DNA of 64,000 nt from CAWHNT01 sp963830775 (GTDB lineage Bacteria; Pseudomonadota; Alphaproteobacteria; Geminicoccales; Geminicoccaceae), in the NCBI GenBank assembly GCA_963830775.1, contig CAWHNT010000029.1:1-64000 (forward strand), in the 5' to 3' direction. The notes under the pieces are model-generated. The model did no database searches. It worked only from the letters and a program-made list of their open reading frames with translations, and was not told the origin of the DNA. Made by a program: the position numbers and the translations under genes. Positions 44,403 through 52,353 of the stretch are shown here, piece by piece. Positions within the stretch are counted from its first letter, which is position 1. Every line of letters begins with the position of its first letter.

Positions 44403-45221
44403 TCAGTTGCACTTGGGCTCGCCCAGGGGCACCAGCTTCTCCAGCTCGCCCTTGAGCGCGAACTCGCCATAGTCCAGCACGATGTCGTGCAGCACCCCGA
44501 TCTCGCTCAGGTTGAAGCGGATCTGGAAGTCCGGCAGGGCATCGGCATCGTCGAGTTTGTAATAGGAGAGATGCACCGGCCAGCGCTGCTCGGGCGTCCC
44601 GTCGTCGCGCGCGGCCTGCACTGCCTGGCCGATCACGGCCGTCACCAGGTTGAGCGCTTCGGCACCCGAGCCGTCGAAGACGTAGTTGTTGACGATCCGC
44701 TCGCCCGAGCGCGCCGCCTTGATCAGGTGGCGCACATGCTCGGTGGGGAAGAGGGTGCCCTGCGGCAGCTCGACCCGGCTTGCCTCGGGCTGGGTGTACT
44801 GGACCTCGCCCTTGCCGCCGGGGCTGGCCAGGGCCGCGGCCCCGCTCACCGCCTCCTTCTCCTTGCCGTCCTCGAAGGTGCGGACCTGGAAGCGGAGCTG
44901 GGTGAAGTCGGTGGCTTCCCAGCTCGAGAAGCGCACGTCCTGGGTGACGTCCGCCCCTTCGCTGGGCTTGGCGACGAAACCCAGCCGCTGCTGGCTCAGC
45001 CAGCCGGTGCAGTCGGCACGCCACTCGAGCACGAGGCCGCCGCGCACGCTCTCCATCCCGGTGCCCGGACTCGGTGAGCCGGACGGCTTGGCGAGCGTCA
45101 GGCGGTAGGCCGCCCGATGCGAGAGGAGATCGGCCGGAGCGCCCGCGGCCGGTGCTGCGGCGGTCGAGCAGGCGGCAAGAACGGCCACGAGGCCGGTAGC
45201 AGCGATTGCGTTACGCGACAT
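44403..45221 (-). CDS. eipB: EipB-like cell envelope protein (DUF1849)
   Basis: 272 residues from the second of two adjacent ATGs (45221), as GAGG lies seven bases before it. Signal peptide or lipobox AATGLVAVLAAC, then LSHRAAYRLTLAKPSGSPSP, MESVRGGLVLEWRADCTGWL and a spiral beta structure as in EipB of Brucella. EipB has a conserved disulfide between a cysteine early in the fold and one near the C-terminus; here RADCTGW and GEPKCN fit these positions. Role in outer-membrane and envelope stability, from family knowledge. Intact. Confidence 0.85.
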   Translation of the reverse strand: MSRNAIAATGLVAVLAACSTAAAPAAGAPADLLSHRAAYRLTLAKPSGSPSPGTGMESVRGGLVLEWRADCTGWLSQQRLGFVAKPSEGADVTQDVRFSSWEATDFTQLRFQVRTFEDGKEKEAVSGAAALASPGGKGEVQYTQPEASRVELPQGTLFPTEHVRHLIKAARSGERIVNNYVFDGSGAEALNLVTAVIGQAVQAARDDGTPEQRWPVHLSYYKLDDADALPDFQIRFNLSEIGVLHDIVLDYGEFALKGELEKLVPLGEPKCN

Positions 45222-45383
45222 CATCCTTCCTCTGCGCCCACGCTGGCCTCTGTGCCAGTGCTTCGGCTCCCCGCCAAGAGATCGTTCAATCCGGGGGCGA
45301 GCGACAGGGGTGGGGGCGCGATCCTTATACGGTGTCAACGATGTTAACGCGCCCTTCAACCCCGCCCGCCATCATGCCGCTCC

Positions 45384-45653
45384 ATGGAATTCTTCCTGGT
45401 GCAGCTCCTTCCGGCGGTGCCCATCGGCTACGGCGTCCTCCAGGTCATGGCGCTGCGGCGCTGGCATGGCCGCTTCCGGCTTGCGGCCGGCGTCCCGCTC
45501 CTGGGCTGGGCCGCGTGGCTGGCCAACCTCATCCGCGATCTGAGCATCGATCCCACCTCGCACAACCTCTTCCCGTTCGAGATCCTGATCGGTGTGGTGG
45601 CCGCACTGGTCTATCTGGCCCTCCTCGCCGTCTTCCGCCGCCTCCTGCTCTAG
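45384..45653 (+). CDS. small integral membrane protein
   Basis: 89 residues with three likely membrane helices: FFLVQLLPAVPIGYGVLQVM, LAAGVPLLGWAAWLANLI and ILIGVVAALVYLALLAVF. No motif that I recognise. It is divergent from eipB and convergent with the thiamine operon, ended by a hairpin at 45654. Codon use agrees with the neighbours, so it is probably real. Confidence 0.6.
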   Translation: MEFFLVQLLPAVPIGYGVLQVMALRRWHGRFRLAAGVPLLGWAAWLANLIRDLSIDPTSHNLFPFEILIGVVAALVYLALLAVFRRLLL

Positions 45654-45673
45654 CGGGCCGCCCACACGGCCCG
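45654..45673. terminator. hairpin between the small membrane gene and thiY
   Basis: CGGGCCG (45654-45660) and CGGCCCG (45667-45673), perfect 7-bp stem with a six-base loop, starting right after the stop codon of the + strand gene and 23 bases from the thiY stop. Probably bidirectional. Confidence 0.5.
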
Positions 45674-45695
45674 TGCCAGCTCGCGCGCCATCGTC

Positions 45696-46658
45696 CTACT
45701 CCTGAGGCACCTCGAACAGGTCCACGGCATAGGTCCCCAGCGGCCGCACCTCCTTGATCAGGCCCTGGTCTTTCAGGAAACGGGCGAAACGGTCGTAGCG
45801 GCCGTGGTCCAGGGCGGCGGGGCTGTGACTGAAGCGCGAGATCGTCGCCCCCCAGGCGCGGTGGTTGAGCTCGTCATCGAGCGTCCGGTCGGTGGACTTG
45901 AACACGTCCCAGCCCTCGTCCGGGTGGTTCACGAGCCAGAGGGTCGCGCGCTCGATGGCGGAGAGGAAGCTCTTGAGCCGGGGATCGTCGCGATTGTCGC
46001 GGTGCGTGATGTAGATCATCTCGTCGAAAGCCGGCACGCCCATCTCCTCGGGGTAGAAGGCGCGTCCCGGCCGGCCCTCCATCGCCAGCTGGAAGAGCTC
46101 GAAGTTGCGGTAGGCGCCGATCACGCCATCCACCTGGCCCGATGCCAGCGCCGGGGAGAGCGAGAAGTTGACGTTGACCAGCTCGACGTCGCCGATCTTG
46201 AGCCCCGCCTCCCCGAGCATGGCGCCCAGGATGGCGGTCTCGAAGCCGCCCACCGAGTAGCCGACCTTCCGGCCCTTGAGGTCGGCCAGGCTCTTCACCG
46301 GCCCGTCCTGCAGCACCACCAGCGAGTTCAGCGGGGTCGAGATGGCGGTGCCGATGCGCAGCACCGGCAGGCCCTCGTCCACCTGCAGCTGGAGCTGCGG
46401 CTGGTAGGAGCCGCCGATATCGGCCTGCTTCGCCGCCACCAGCTTGGGCGGGTCGTTGGGGTCGGCTGGAACCTTGACGTCCACCTCCAGCCCGGCGTCG
46501 CGGAAGAAGCCCTTCTCGCGGGCGATGATCACCGGCGCATGCACCGGGTTGATGAACCAGTCGAGGATCAGCGTGAGCTGCTCGGCGGCCTTGGCACCGG
46601 AAGGCGGGAGGAGGAGGGCGGCGGCGAGGACGGCCGCAGCGAGCCGGGCGAGGGTCAA
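45696..46658 (-). CDS. thiY: HMP/thiamine-precursor ABC transporter substrate-binding protein
   Basis: 320 residues from TTG 46658 (GGGAGA upstream). Signal peptide, then LTLILDWFINPVHAPVIIAR, EKGFFRDAGLEVDVKVPADP and ADIGGSYQPQLQLQVDEGLP: an NMT1/THI5-like fold, as in ThiY, which binds the pyrimidine precursor formylaminopyrimidine. GRKVGYSVGGFETAILGAML and QVDGVIGAYRNFELFQ follow. It forms an ABC importer with ThiX and ThiZ. Last gene of the TPP-riboswitch operon. Intact. Confidence 0.88.
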   Translation of the reverse strand: MTLARLAAAVLAAALLLPPSGAKAAEQLTLILDWFINPVHAPVIIAREKGFFRDAGLEVDVKVPADPNDPPKLVAAKQADIGGSYQPQLQLQVDEGLPVLRIGTAISTPLNSLVVLQDGPVKSLADLKGRKVGYSVGGFETAILGAMLGEAGLKIGDVELVNVNFSLSPALASGQVDGVIGAYRNFELFQLAMEGRPGRAFYPEEMGVPAFDEMIYITHRDNRDDPRLKSFLSAIERATLWLVNHPDEGWDVFKSTDRTLDDELNHRAWGATISRFSHSPAALDHGRYDRFARFLKDQGLIKEVRPLGTYAVDLFEVPQE

Positions 46659-46674
46659 TGTCGTGTCTCCCTTG

Positions 46675-47418
46675 TCAGAGCTTGTCGGGCTGCCAGCGGA
46701 CGAGGCGGCGGGCCAGGTGGTCGACCAGCGCGTAGAGGGCCAGCGCCATGCCGGCCAGGATCAGGAGGGCCGCGAACATGGTGGCGGTCTGCATGCGGGC
46801 GTTGGACTGGAGCATCAGATAGCCGAGCCCGGCGCTGGAGCCGACCCACTCGCCGATCACGGCCCCGATCGGCGCCACGGCGGCCGCCACCCGCAGGCCC
46901 GAGGCCATCGCCGGAAGGGCCGCCGGCACGCGGATTTGCCACAGGACGGACGCAGGCCGCGCGTTCATCACCCGGGCCAGCTCGAGCCAGCCGGGCTCGC
47001 TGCGGCGGAGGCCGTCGAAGAAGGCCGTGGTCACCGGGAAGAAGATGATCAGCACCGCCATCGCCACCTTCGAGGCCATGCCGTAGCCGAGCCAGAGGAC
47101 GAGGAGGGGTGCCAGGGCGAAGACCGGCAACGCCTGGCTCACGACCAGGACGGGCAGGAGCCAGCGGCGGGCAACGCCCGAGGCGGCAAGCAGCATGGCA
47201 GCCAAGGCACCGAGCGTGCCGCCCAGGAGGATGCCGGCCACGATCTCGGCTGCCGTGGTCGCCGCGTGCGGAAGCAGGATGTCGTAGCGCGTTGCCAGCG
47301 CTTCGAAGACGGCGAGCGGGCCCGGCAGGATGAAGGACGGCACGCCCGACAGCCGGACCAGCAGCTCCCAGGCGAGCAGGAGGCCCGCGGCCGTGATGAG
47401 CGGCCGGAGAAGTCTCAC
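46675..47418 (-). CDS. thiX: thiamine-precursor ABC transporter permease
   Basis: 247 residues from GTG 47418, overlapping the thiZ stop as GTGA. About six membrane helices, starting with PLITAAGLLLAWELLVRLSG. The EAA loop of ABC permeases is in FFDGLRRSEPGWLELARVMN, where the ATPase docks. Same family as SsuC/TauC and ThiX. An open frame continues upstream inside thiZ but is only a shadow. Intact. Confidence 0.88.
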   Translation of the reverse strand: MRLLRPLITAAGLLLAWELLVRLSGVPSFILPGPLAVFEALATRYDILLPHAATTAAEIVAGILLGGTLGALAAMLLAASGVARRWLLPVLVVSQALPVFALAPLLVLWLGYGMASKVAMAVLIIFFPVTTAFFDGLRRSEPGWLELARVMNARPASVLWQIRVPAALPAMASGLRVAAAVAPIGAVIGEWVGSSAGLGYLMLQSNARMQTATMFAALLILAGMALALYALVDHLARRLVRWQPDKL

Positions 47419-48170
47419 GACGCCTCCTGCAGCGGGGCCGATCGCGTCAGCTCGCGCAGCAGCTCGGCCTCCATCGCGAGCACCGCCGGGTCGGCTGGAT
47501 CGCGCGGCGGCAGGCCGCGCGGGGTGAGCGGGCCCTGCGGCTGTGCGGGCTGGCCGCTCAGCACCCATAGGCGGTGGCCGAGGCGGACGGCCTCGCTCGG
47601 GCTGTGGGTGACGAGGAGCACGGTGCGCCCGGTCAGCATCAGGGCGGCGAGGTCCTGGAGGCGGTAGCGGGTGATGGCGTCGAGGGCCGAGAACGGCTCG
47701 TCCATCAGGATGACCGGGCGATCCTCCATCAGCGTGCGGGCCAGGGCCACGCGCTGGCGCATGCCGCCCGAGAGCTCCGCCGGCAGGCTGCGCTCGTGAC
47801 CGGCAAGGCCAAGGCGCGCCAGCAGCTCGCGGGCGCGCTCGCGCTGCCGTGCCAGCTCGGCCCGCGAGGTGCCGCGCAGGCGGTGGCCGAGGAGCGTGTT
47901 GTCGAGGGCGGAGAGCCAGGGGAGCAGCAGGTCCTGCTGCGCCATGAGTGCTGTCCGGCCTTCGAGGCCGCCGCCATCGGCGGAGACCAGCGCACCCGGG
48001 AGCAGGCCGGCGATCGCGCGCAGGAGGCTCGTCTTGCCCACGCCGGAAGGGCCGAGCAGGCAGGTCCACTGGCCGGCTTCGAGGCGGAAGCTGAGATTCT
48101 CGAACAGCAGGCGCCCGCCGAGCTCCAGCCGGCGGATGCCGATGCGGACCTCGGGAGCGACCGCACTCAT
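47415..48170 (-). CDS. thiZ: thiamine-precursor ABC transporter ATPase
   Basis: 251 residues from ATG 48170. Walker A LLGPSGVGKTSLLRAIAG, Q-loop ALMAQQDLLLPWLSALDN, signature AELSGGMRQRVALARTLMED, Walker B PVILMDEPFSALDAITRYRL and H-loop VLLVTHSPSEAVRLGHRL are complete. It energises ThiX. ATG 48170 is four bases after the TRAP protein stop; a GTG at 48194 is possible but lies inside that gene. Intact. Confidence 0.88.
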   Translation of the reverse strand: MSAVAPEVRIGIRRLELGGRLLFENLSFRLEAGQWTCLLGPSGVGKTSLLRAIAGLLPGALVSADGGGLEGRTALMAQQDLLLPWLSALDNTLLGHRLRGTSRAELARQRERARELLARLGLAGHERSLPAELSGGMRQRVALARTLMEDRPVILMDEPFSALDAITRYRLQDLAALMLTGRTVLLVTHSPSEAVRLGHRLWVLSGQPAQPQGPLTPRGLPPRDPADPAVLAMEAELLRELTRSAPLQEAS

Positions 48171-48174
48171 CGGA

Positions 48175-49245
48175 TCAGGCAAGCTCGCGCGCACCGAGAT
48201 AGGCCTGGGCGGAGACGGCGGACCAGCGGCGGATGCGGGTCAGGGCTTCCCGGTAGGCGCGGGCGATCCTGGCCTCGATGGCACCAGCGGCCTCGACCTC
48301 GGCCAGGACCTCCTCGGCCGCGGCGTGGGACGCCCGGAGCACGTCGTCCGGCCAGGCTCGGAGCTGGACCTTGCGGTTGTCGACCAGGTCCTGGAGGGCC
48401 TCGGCCGCGCGCCACTCGCTCTCCGACAGGGTGACCTGGTTCTCGGCACGGGCAGCCTCGGCGACGATGGCCTGGAGCTCGCCACCCAGCGTGTCCCAAG
48501 CCTCGCGGCGGATGATGCACTCGGCCGTGCCGTTGGGCTTGGTGAAGGTGGGCCAGTAGTAGAAGGGGGCCACCTGGTAGAAGCCCTGAGCGCGGTCGGA
48601 GTTGGGGCCCAGGAACTCGACCCCGTCAACGGCACCGCTCTGCAACGCCGGGAAGATCTCGCCCGCAGGCAGCACGACAGCGATCGCCCCCAGTTTCTGG
48701 AAGACGTCGGCGGAGAGGCCGACGGCGCGGATCTTGAGGCCTTTCAGGTCGGCCTGGGACTTGAGCTCGCGGCGGAACCAGCCGCCCATCTGCATGCCGG
48801 AGCTGCCGGCCATGAAGGGCTTGAGGCCGAAGGGGGCGTAGAGCTCGTCCCACAGCGCCTGGCCGCCGCCATGCTCGATCCAGGCGATATGCTCGAGCGG
48901 GGTCAGGCCCCAGGGGACGGTGGTGAAGTAGGCGGCGGCACGGGTCTTGCCGGTCCAGTAGATGGCGGCGCTGTGGCCCATCTCGGCGACACCGGCGTTC
49001 ACGGCGTCGAACACCTGAAGGCCGGGCACGAGTTCGCCCGCGGCGTGGAGCTGGACGGTGAGACGGCCGCCGCTCATGGCGGTGATCCGCTCGGCCAGGC
49101 GGCGGGCGTTCATGCCGGGACCGGGCAGGTCGCGCGGCCAGGAGGTGATCATGCGCCAGGTGCGGCGCTCCTGGGCGCGCACGATGGTGGGTGCGGCAAT
49201 GATGGCGCCGGTGGCGAGGAGGGTGCGGCGGGGAAGGGCGGTCAT
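48175..49245 (-). CDS. TRAP-type substrate-binding protein (DctP/TakP-like) in the thiamine operon
   Basis: 356 residues. A twin-arginine-like signal (LPRRTLLATGAIIAAPTIVR), then RTWRMITSWPRDLPGPGMNA, RRLAERITAMSGGRLTVQLH, DAVNAGVAEMGHSAAIYWTG and AVVLPAGEIFPALQSGAVDG, the DctP layout most like the 2-oxo-acid binder TakP. No DctQ or DctM is adjacent. It is overlapped by thiD (ATGA) and followed closely by thiZ, so it is part of the riboswitch operon. It may bind a thiamine-related or other acid ligand; this is inference. Intact. Confidence 0.85.
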   Translation of the reverse strand: MTALPRRTLLATGAIIAAPTIVRAQERRTWRMITSWPRDLPGPGMNARRLAERITAMSGGRLTVQLHAAGELVPGLQVFDAVNAGVAEMGHSAAIYWTGKTRAAAYFTTVPWGLTPLEHIAWIEHGGGQALWDELYAPFGLKPFMAGSSGMQMGGWFRRELKSQADLKGLKIRAVGLSADVFQKLGAIAVVLPAGEIFPALQSGAVDGVEFLGPNSDRAQGFYQVAPFYYWPTFTKPNGTAECIIRREAWDTLGGELQAIVAEAARAENQVTLSESEWRAAEALQDLVDNRKVQLRAWPDDVLRASHAAAEEVLAEVEAAGAIEARIARAYREALTRIRRWSAVSAQAYLGARELA

Positions 49246-50060
49246 CGCGCCTGCTCGAGCTGCGGCCAGATGGCGTGGAAGTGGTGGACCGGCCCATGGC
49301 CGTGCCCGACGCCGAGCCCGTCGGCAGCGGCGATGGCGGCCGCGAGGTAGCGCTTGGCACCGGCGACGGCCGTGGGCAGGGGCTGGCCGCGGGCGAGGAG
49401 GGCGGTGATCGCGGCCGAGAGGGTGCAGCCGGTGCCGTGCGTGTGGCGGGTGGCGACGCGCTGGCCCTCGAGCCAGTAATGCTCGCCGCCGTGGATCAGG
49501 AGGTCGGGGCTGTCCTCCTCCTCGAGATGGCCGCCCTTGAGGAGGACGCAGTTGGGGCCCAGCGCCTGAAGGCGGGCGGCGACGCGGCCCATCTCCTTGC
49601 GGGTGCGGGCAGGGGGCTCCCCCAGCAGCACGCCGGCCTCGGGCAGATTGGGGGTGATGATGCTGGCCAGCGGCAGGAGGTGGCGGGTGAGAGCGTCGAT
49701 CGCGTCGTCGGCCAGGAGCTTGTCGCCGCTCTTCGCCACCATCACGGGGTCGAGCACGATCCAGCGCGGTCGCCAGTGGCGCAGGCGTTCGGCCACGGTC
49801 TCGATCACCGGCACCTGGCTCAGCATGCCGATCTTGAGCGCGTCCACCCGCAGGTCATCGAACACGGAATCGATCTGGCGGGCGATGAAGGCGGGCGGGA
49901 TGTCCTGGATCGCCTGCACGCCGGTGGTGTTCTGGGCCACCAGCGCCGTGACCACGGTGGCCCCATAGGCGCCCAGCGCGGAGAAGGTCTTGAGGTCGGC
50001 CTGGATTCCGGCCCCGCCGCTGGGGTCGGTGCCGGCGATGGTGAGCGCGATCGGGGTCAT
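49242..50060 (-). CDS. thiD: hydroxymethylpyrimidine/phosphomethylpyrimidine kinase
   Basis: 272 residues. Phosphorylates HMP and HMP-P. IALTIAGTDPSGGAGIQADL at the N-terminus, LGAYGATVVTALVAQNTTGV, VLDPVMVAKSGDKLLADDAI, ITPNLPEAGVLLG and the anion-hole/base region RVATRHTHGTGCTLSAAITA with the catalytic Cys of ThiD. It overlaps thiE and the TRAP gene by ATGA. Intact. Confidence 0.95.
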   Translation of the reverse strand: MTPIALTIAGTDPSGGAGIQADLKTFSALGAYGATVVTALVAQNTTGVQAIQDIPPAFIARQIDSVFDDLRVDALKIGMLSQVPVIETVAERLRHWRPRWIVLDPVMVAKSGDKLLADDAIDALTRHLLPLASIITPNLPEAGVLLGEPPARTRKEMGRVAARLQALGPNCVLLKGGHLEEEDSPDLLIHGGEHYWLEGQRVATRHTHGTGCTLSAAITALLARGQPLPTAVAGAKRYLAAAIAAADGLGVGHGHGPVHHFHAIWPQLEQAR

Positions 50061-50716
50061 GGGGCTCCCTTTGCGGCCAGGGCCGTGTCGACGGCCATGC
50101 GCAGGCGGCGTGTGGCGGCTTCGACGTCCTCGGCCATGAAGATGTCGCTGATGACGGCAACACCGGCCGCTCCGGCCTCGATCACGGCAGCGGCGTTGCG
50201 GTGGTCGATCCCGGCAATGCCGCAGGCCGGAAGGCCCGGCGGAAGCTGGCGCAGGAGGCGGGCCAGGCCGGTCGGCCCCAGAGGCGGGTCGCCGGGGTCC
50301 TTGCTCTGCGTGGCAAAGACGGGGCCGCAGCCGGCATAGTCGGCGATGCCGGGCGTCAGGGCCTCGGCCTCGTGGGCGTGGTGGATGGTGACACCCAGGA
50401 TAGCGTCCGGTCCGAGGAGACGGCGGGCATCGTCGGGCGTCATGTCGTCCTGGCCGACATGCGCTCCGGCCGCGGCAGCAGCCAGCGCCACGTCGACACG
50501 GTCGTTGACGAGGAGTGGGACGCCGAACGGCGCCAGGGCCTCGACGATCGTGCGCGCGTTCGCGACCAGGCTTCGAGTGCCGCCATGCTTGTCGCGATAC
50601 TGGACCAGCGTGGCGCCACCGCGAGCGGCGGCTGCCGCGAGGTCGGGGAGCGGGCGATCACGGCAGCGTGCGGGGTCGAGCACCGCGTAGAGCCGGAGAT
50701 CGAGGGCGGGCTTCAC
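50057..50716 (-). CDS. thiE: thiamine-phosphate synthase
   Basis: 219 residues from GTG 50716, overlapping thiM by GTGA. Joins HMP-PP and thiazole phosphate. DLRLYAVLDPARCRDRPLPD, GGATLVQYRDKHGGTRSLVA (QxRxK-type substrate site), FGVPLLVNDRVDVALAAAAA, GAHVGQDDMTPDDARRLLGP, YAGCGPVFATQSK and GIAGIDHRNAAAVIEAGAAG are the family markers. Intact. Confidence 0.94.
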   Translation of the reverse strand: MKPALDLRLYAVLDPARCRDRPLPDLAAAAARGGATLVQYRDKHGGTRSLVANARTIVEALAPFGVPLLVNDRVDVALAAAAAGAHVGQDDMTPDDARRLLGPDAILGVTIHHAHEAEALTPGIADYAGCGPVFATQSKDPGDPPLGPTGLARLLRQLPPGLPACGIAGIDHRNAAAVIEAGAAGVAVISDIFMAEDVEAATRRLRMAVDTALAAKGAP

Positions 50717-51480
50717 GCGATCCTCGCCCGCTGGGCCAGGGTGTCGGCGTCGAGCGTGTAGACGGCGTCGAGGAAGGCCGGGACGAAGCTGCCGGGGCCG
50801 CTTGCGGTCTCGGCCGCGAGCTCGCCCGCAACCCCCATGACGAGAATTGCCGAGGCGAGGGCCGCAAAGCTGTCCTGCTCGACGGCCAGGAAGGCACCTG
50901 CGAGTGCGGAGGCGGCACAGCCCATGGCGGTGACCCGGTCCATGAGCGGGCTGCCGTTGGCGAGCCGCACGGTTCGACTGCCGTCGGTGACCAGGTCAAC
51001 GGGGCCGGTGGCGGCGAGAGCCATGCCGTGCGGGAGGGCGTGGCCGCTGGTGAGGGCCTCGATCTCGGTGGCATTGCCTCTGACCGCGGCGGCGCCCTCG
51101 GCGATCAGCTCGCGGGCGAAGTCGAGGCGGGCGGGGCTGCGCTCGACCTTCACCGGGTCGAGGAGCCAGGGCCGGCCGAGCTCGCCGGCGACGGCGATGG
51201 CCGCCCGGGCGGCGGCCGCGCGCGAAGGCTCGAGCATGCCGAGATTGACGACGAGGGCAGCACTGGTCGCGACGAAGTCGCCTTGCGCTTCCGGGTCGGG
51301 CGTCATGCTGGGGACGGCCCCGGCCGCCAGCAGCAGGTTGGCGGAGAAGGTCATCGCCACCGGGTTGGTCAGGCAATGGACGCGCGGGCGCCGCTCGCGG
51401 ATGTGCCGCAGCAGCTCGGCCGCCATGGCGGCGGACCAAGCCGTCGCGGCCCGGTTCGGGAGGCTAGGAGAGGCTGGCAT
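50713..51480 (-). CDS. thiM: hydroxyethylthiazole kinase
   Basis: 255 residues. Salvage kinase for the thiazole moiety. VHCLTNPVAMTFSANLLLAA, GAVPSMTPDPEAQGDF, LLDPVKVERSPARLDFAREL, RGNATEIEAL and the catalytic end MDRVTAMGCAASALAGAFLA are conserved. First gene of the operon, 56 bases after the TPP riboswitch. Salvage rather than de novo synthesis is implied because thiC, thiG and thiO are absent from this operon. Intact. Confidence 0.95.
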   Translation of the reverse strand: MPASPSLPNRAATAWSAAMAAELLRHIRERRPRVHCLTNPVAMTFSANLLLAAGAVPSMTPDPEAQGDFVATSAALVVNLGMLEPSRAAAARAAIAVAGELGRPWLLDPVKVERSPARLDFARELIAEGAAAVRGNATEIEALTSGHALPHGMALAATGPVDLVTDGSRTVRLANGSPLMDRVTAMGCAASALAGAFLAVEQDSFAALASAILVMGVAGELAAETASGPGSFVPAFLDAVYTLDADTLAQRARIA

Positions 51481-51536
51481 CGTGCCCTCGACCGCTGCCG
51501 GGCGAGGGACGGTGCCGCGTCATCATGAACGCGCCC

Positions 51537-51635
51537 ATCTCAATCCCTTCGCCGGTATGAGCCGGATCAGGTTCGACGGGTTCACGCCGCAAGCGGCGCA
51601 TCTCAGCCCCGGAAGTGGGACACCCCGTTGAGATT
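51537..51635 (-). promoter_or_regulatory. TPP riboswitch (THI element) upstream of thiM
   Basis: On the minus strand: ACGGGGTGTCCC (51628-51617), GGGCTGAGATG (end near 51599), ACCTGATCCGG (51572-51562) and CGGCGAAGGGATTGAGAT. The bases ATCTCAA and TTGAGAT at the two ends pair as helix P1. These are the invariant THI-box blocks. Binding of thiamine pyrophosphate would lower expression of the whole thiM-thiY operon, including the TRAP binding protein. Confidence 0.95.
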
Positions 51636-51744
51636 GCGGTGATGTAGGCTGGAGGTGGCCGTGTGGCAAGACGATGACGAGGCGAACCTGGGAAGCGCTC
51701 GCGCGTTGGCAGAGATGATCTTTGCACCCAGGTCGGAGCCCAGC

Positions 51745-52353
51745 ATGCCGGCAGCCGAAAGGCCCGCCATCTCCCTCGTGGAGCCCACGCTGGCCGGCCT
51801 CTCGGCCTATGGCGACGCGCTGGCCCGTGGCTGGTCGCCCGATTCGGAGCGCGATGCCTCGGCCGAGCGCCTGACCGCTCTCCTGCTCGATCCCAAGGCC
51901 TTTCTGCGCGACATCACCGGCCGCGACCCCACCATCCGCCTCGACGACGGCCGCATCGTGGCCCGGCTGCCGACACGCGCATTCTGGATCTGGGACGGTG
52001 CCTTCGGCGGCACCATCAACCTCCGCTACCGGCCCGGCTCGGAGGAGCTGCCGGACTGGATCTCGGGGCACATCGGCTACACGGTGGTGCCGTGGCGGCG
52101 CCGCCGTGGCTATGCCACCCGCGCCCTGGCCCTGATCCTGCCGGTGGCCGCCGCCAGCGGCATGCGCCGGGTGCTGATCACCTGCGACACGGACAACAAG
52201 CCCTCGCGCCGGGTGATCGAGGCCAATGGCGGCATGTTCGCCTACACCACCCCGCACCCCTGGGTCAGCGGCAAGACCAAGCTCTGCTACTGGGTGCCGA
52301 CGGGGGCCGAGGCGGCGCTAGAGACCGAGCCGATGCGTGACGGCATGGCGTAG
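51745..52353 (+). CDS. GNAT-family N-acetyltransferase
   Basis: 202 residues from ATG 51745; an earlier in-frame start at 51655 lies partly in riboswitch-facing sequence and is less likely. ISLVEPTLAGLSAYGDALAR at the N-terminus, FGGTINLRYRPGSEELPDWI, then HIGYTVVPWRRRRGYATRAL (acetyl-CoA pyrophosphate loop R-R-x-G-Y-A) and VLITCDTDNKPSRRVIEANG. Substrate unknown. Its last 36 bases overlap the end of the convergent oxygenase gene. Intact. Confidence 0.85.
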   Translation: MPAAERPAISLVEPTLAGLSAYGDALARGWSPDSERDASAERLTALLLDPKAFLRDITGRDPTIRLDDGRIVARLPTRAFWIWDGAFGGTINLRYRPGSEELPDWISGHIGYTVVPWRRRRGYATRALALILPVAAASGMRRVLITCDTDNKPSRRVIEANGGMFAYTTPHPWVSGKTKLCYWVPTGAEAALETEPMRDGMA

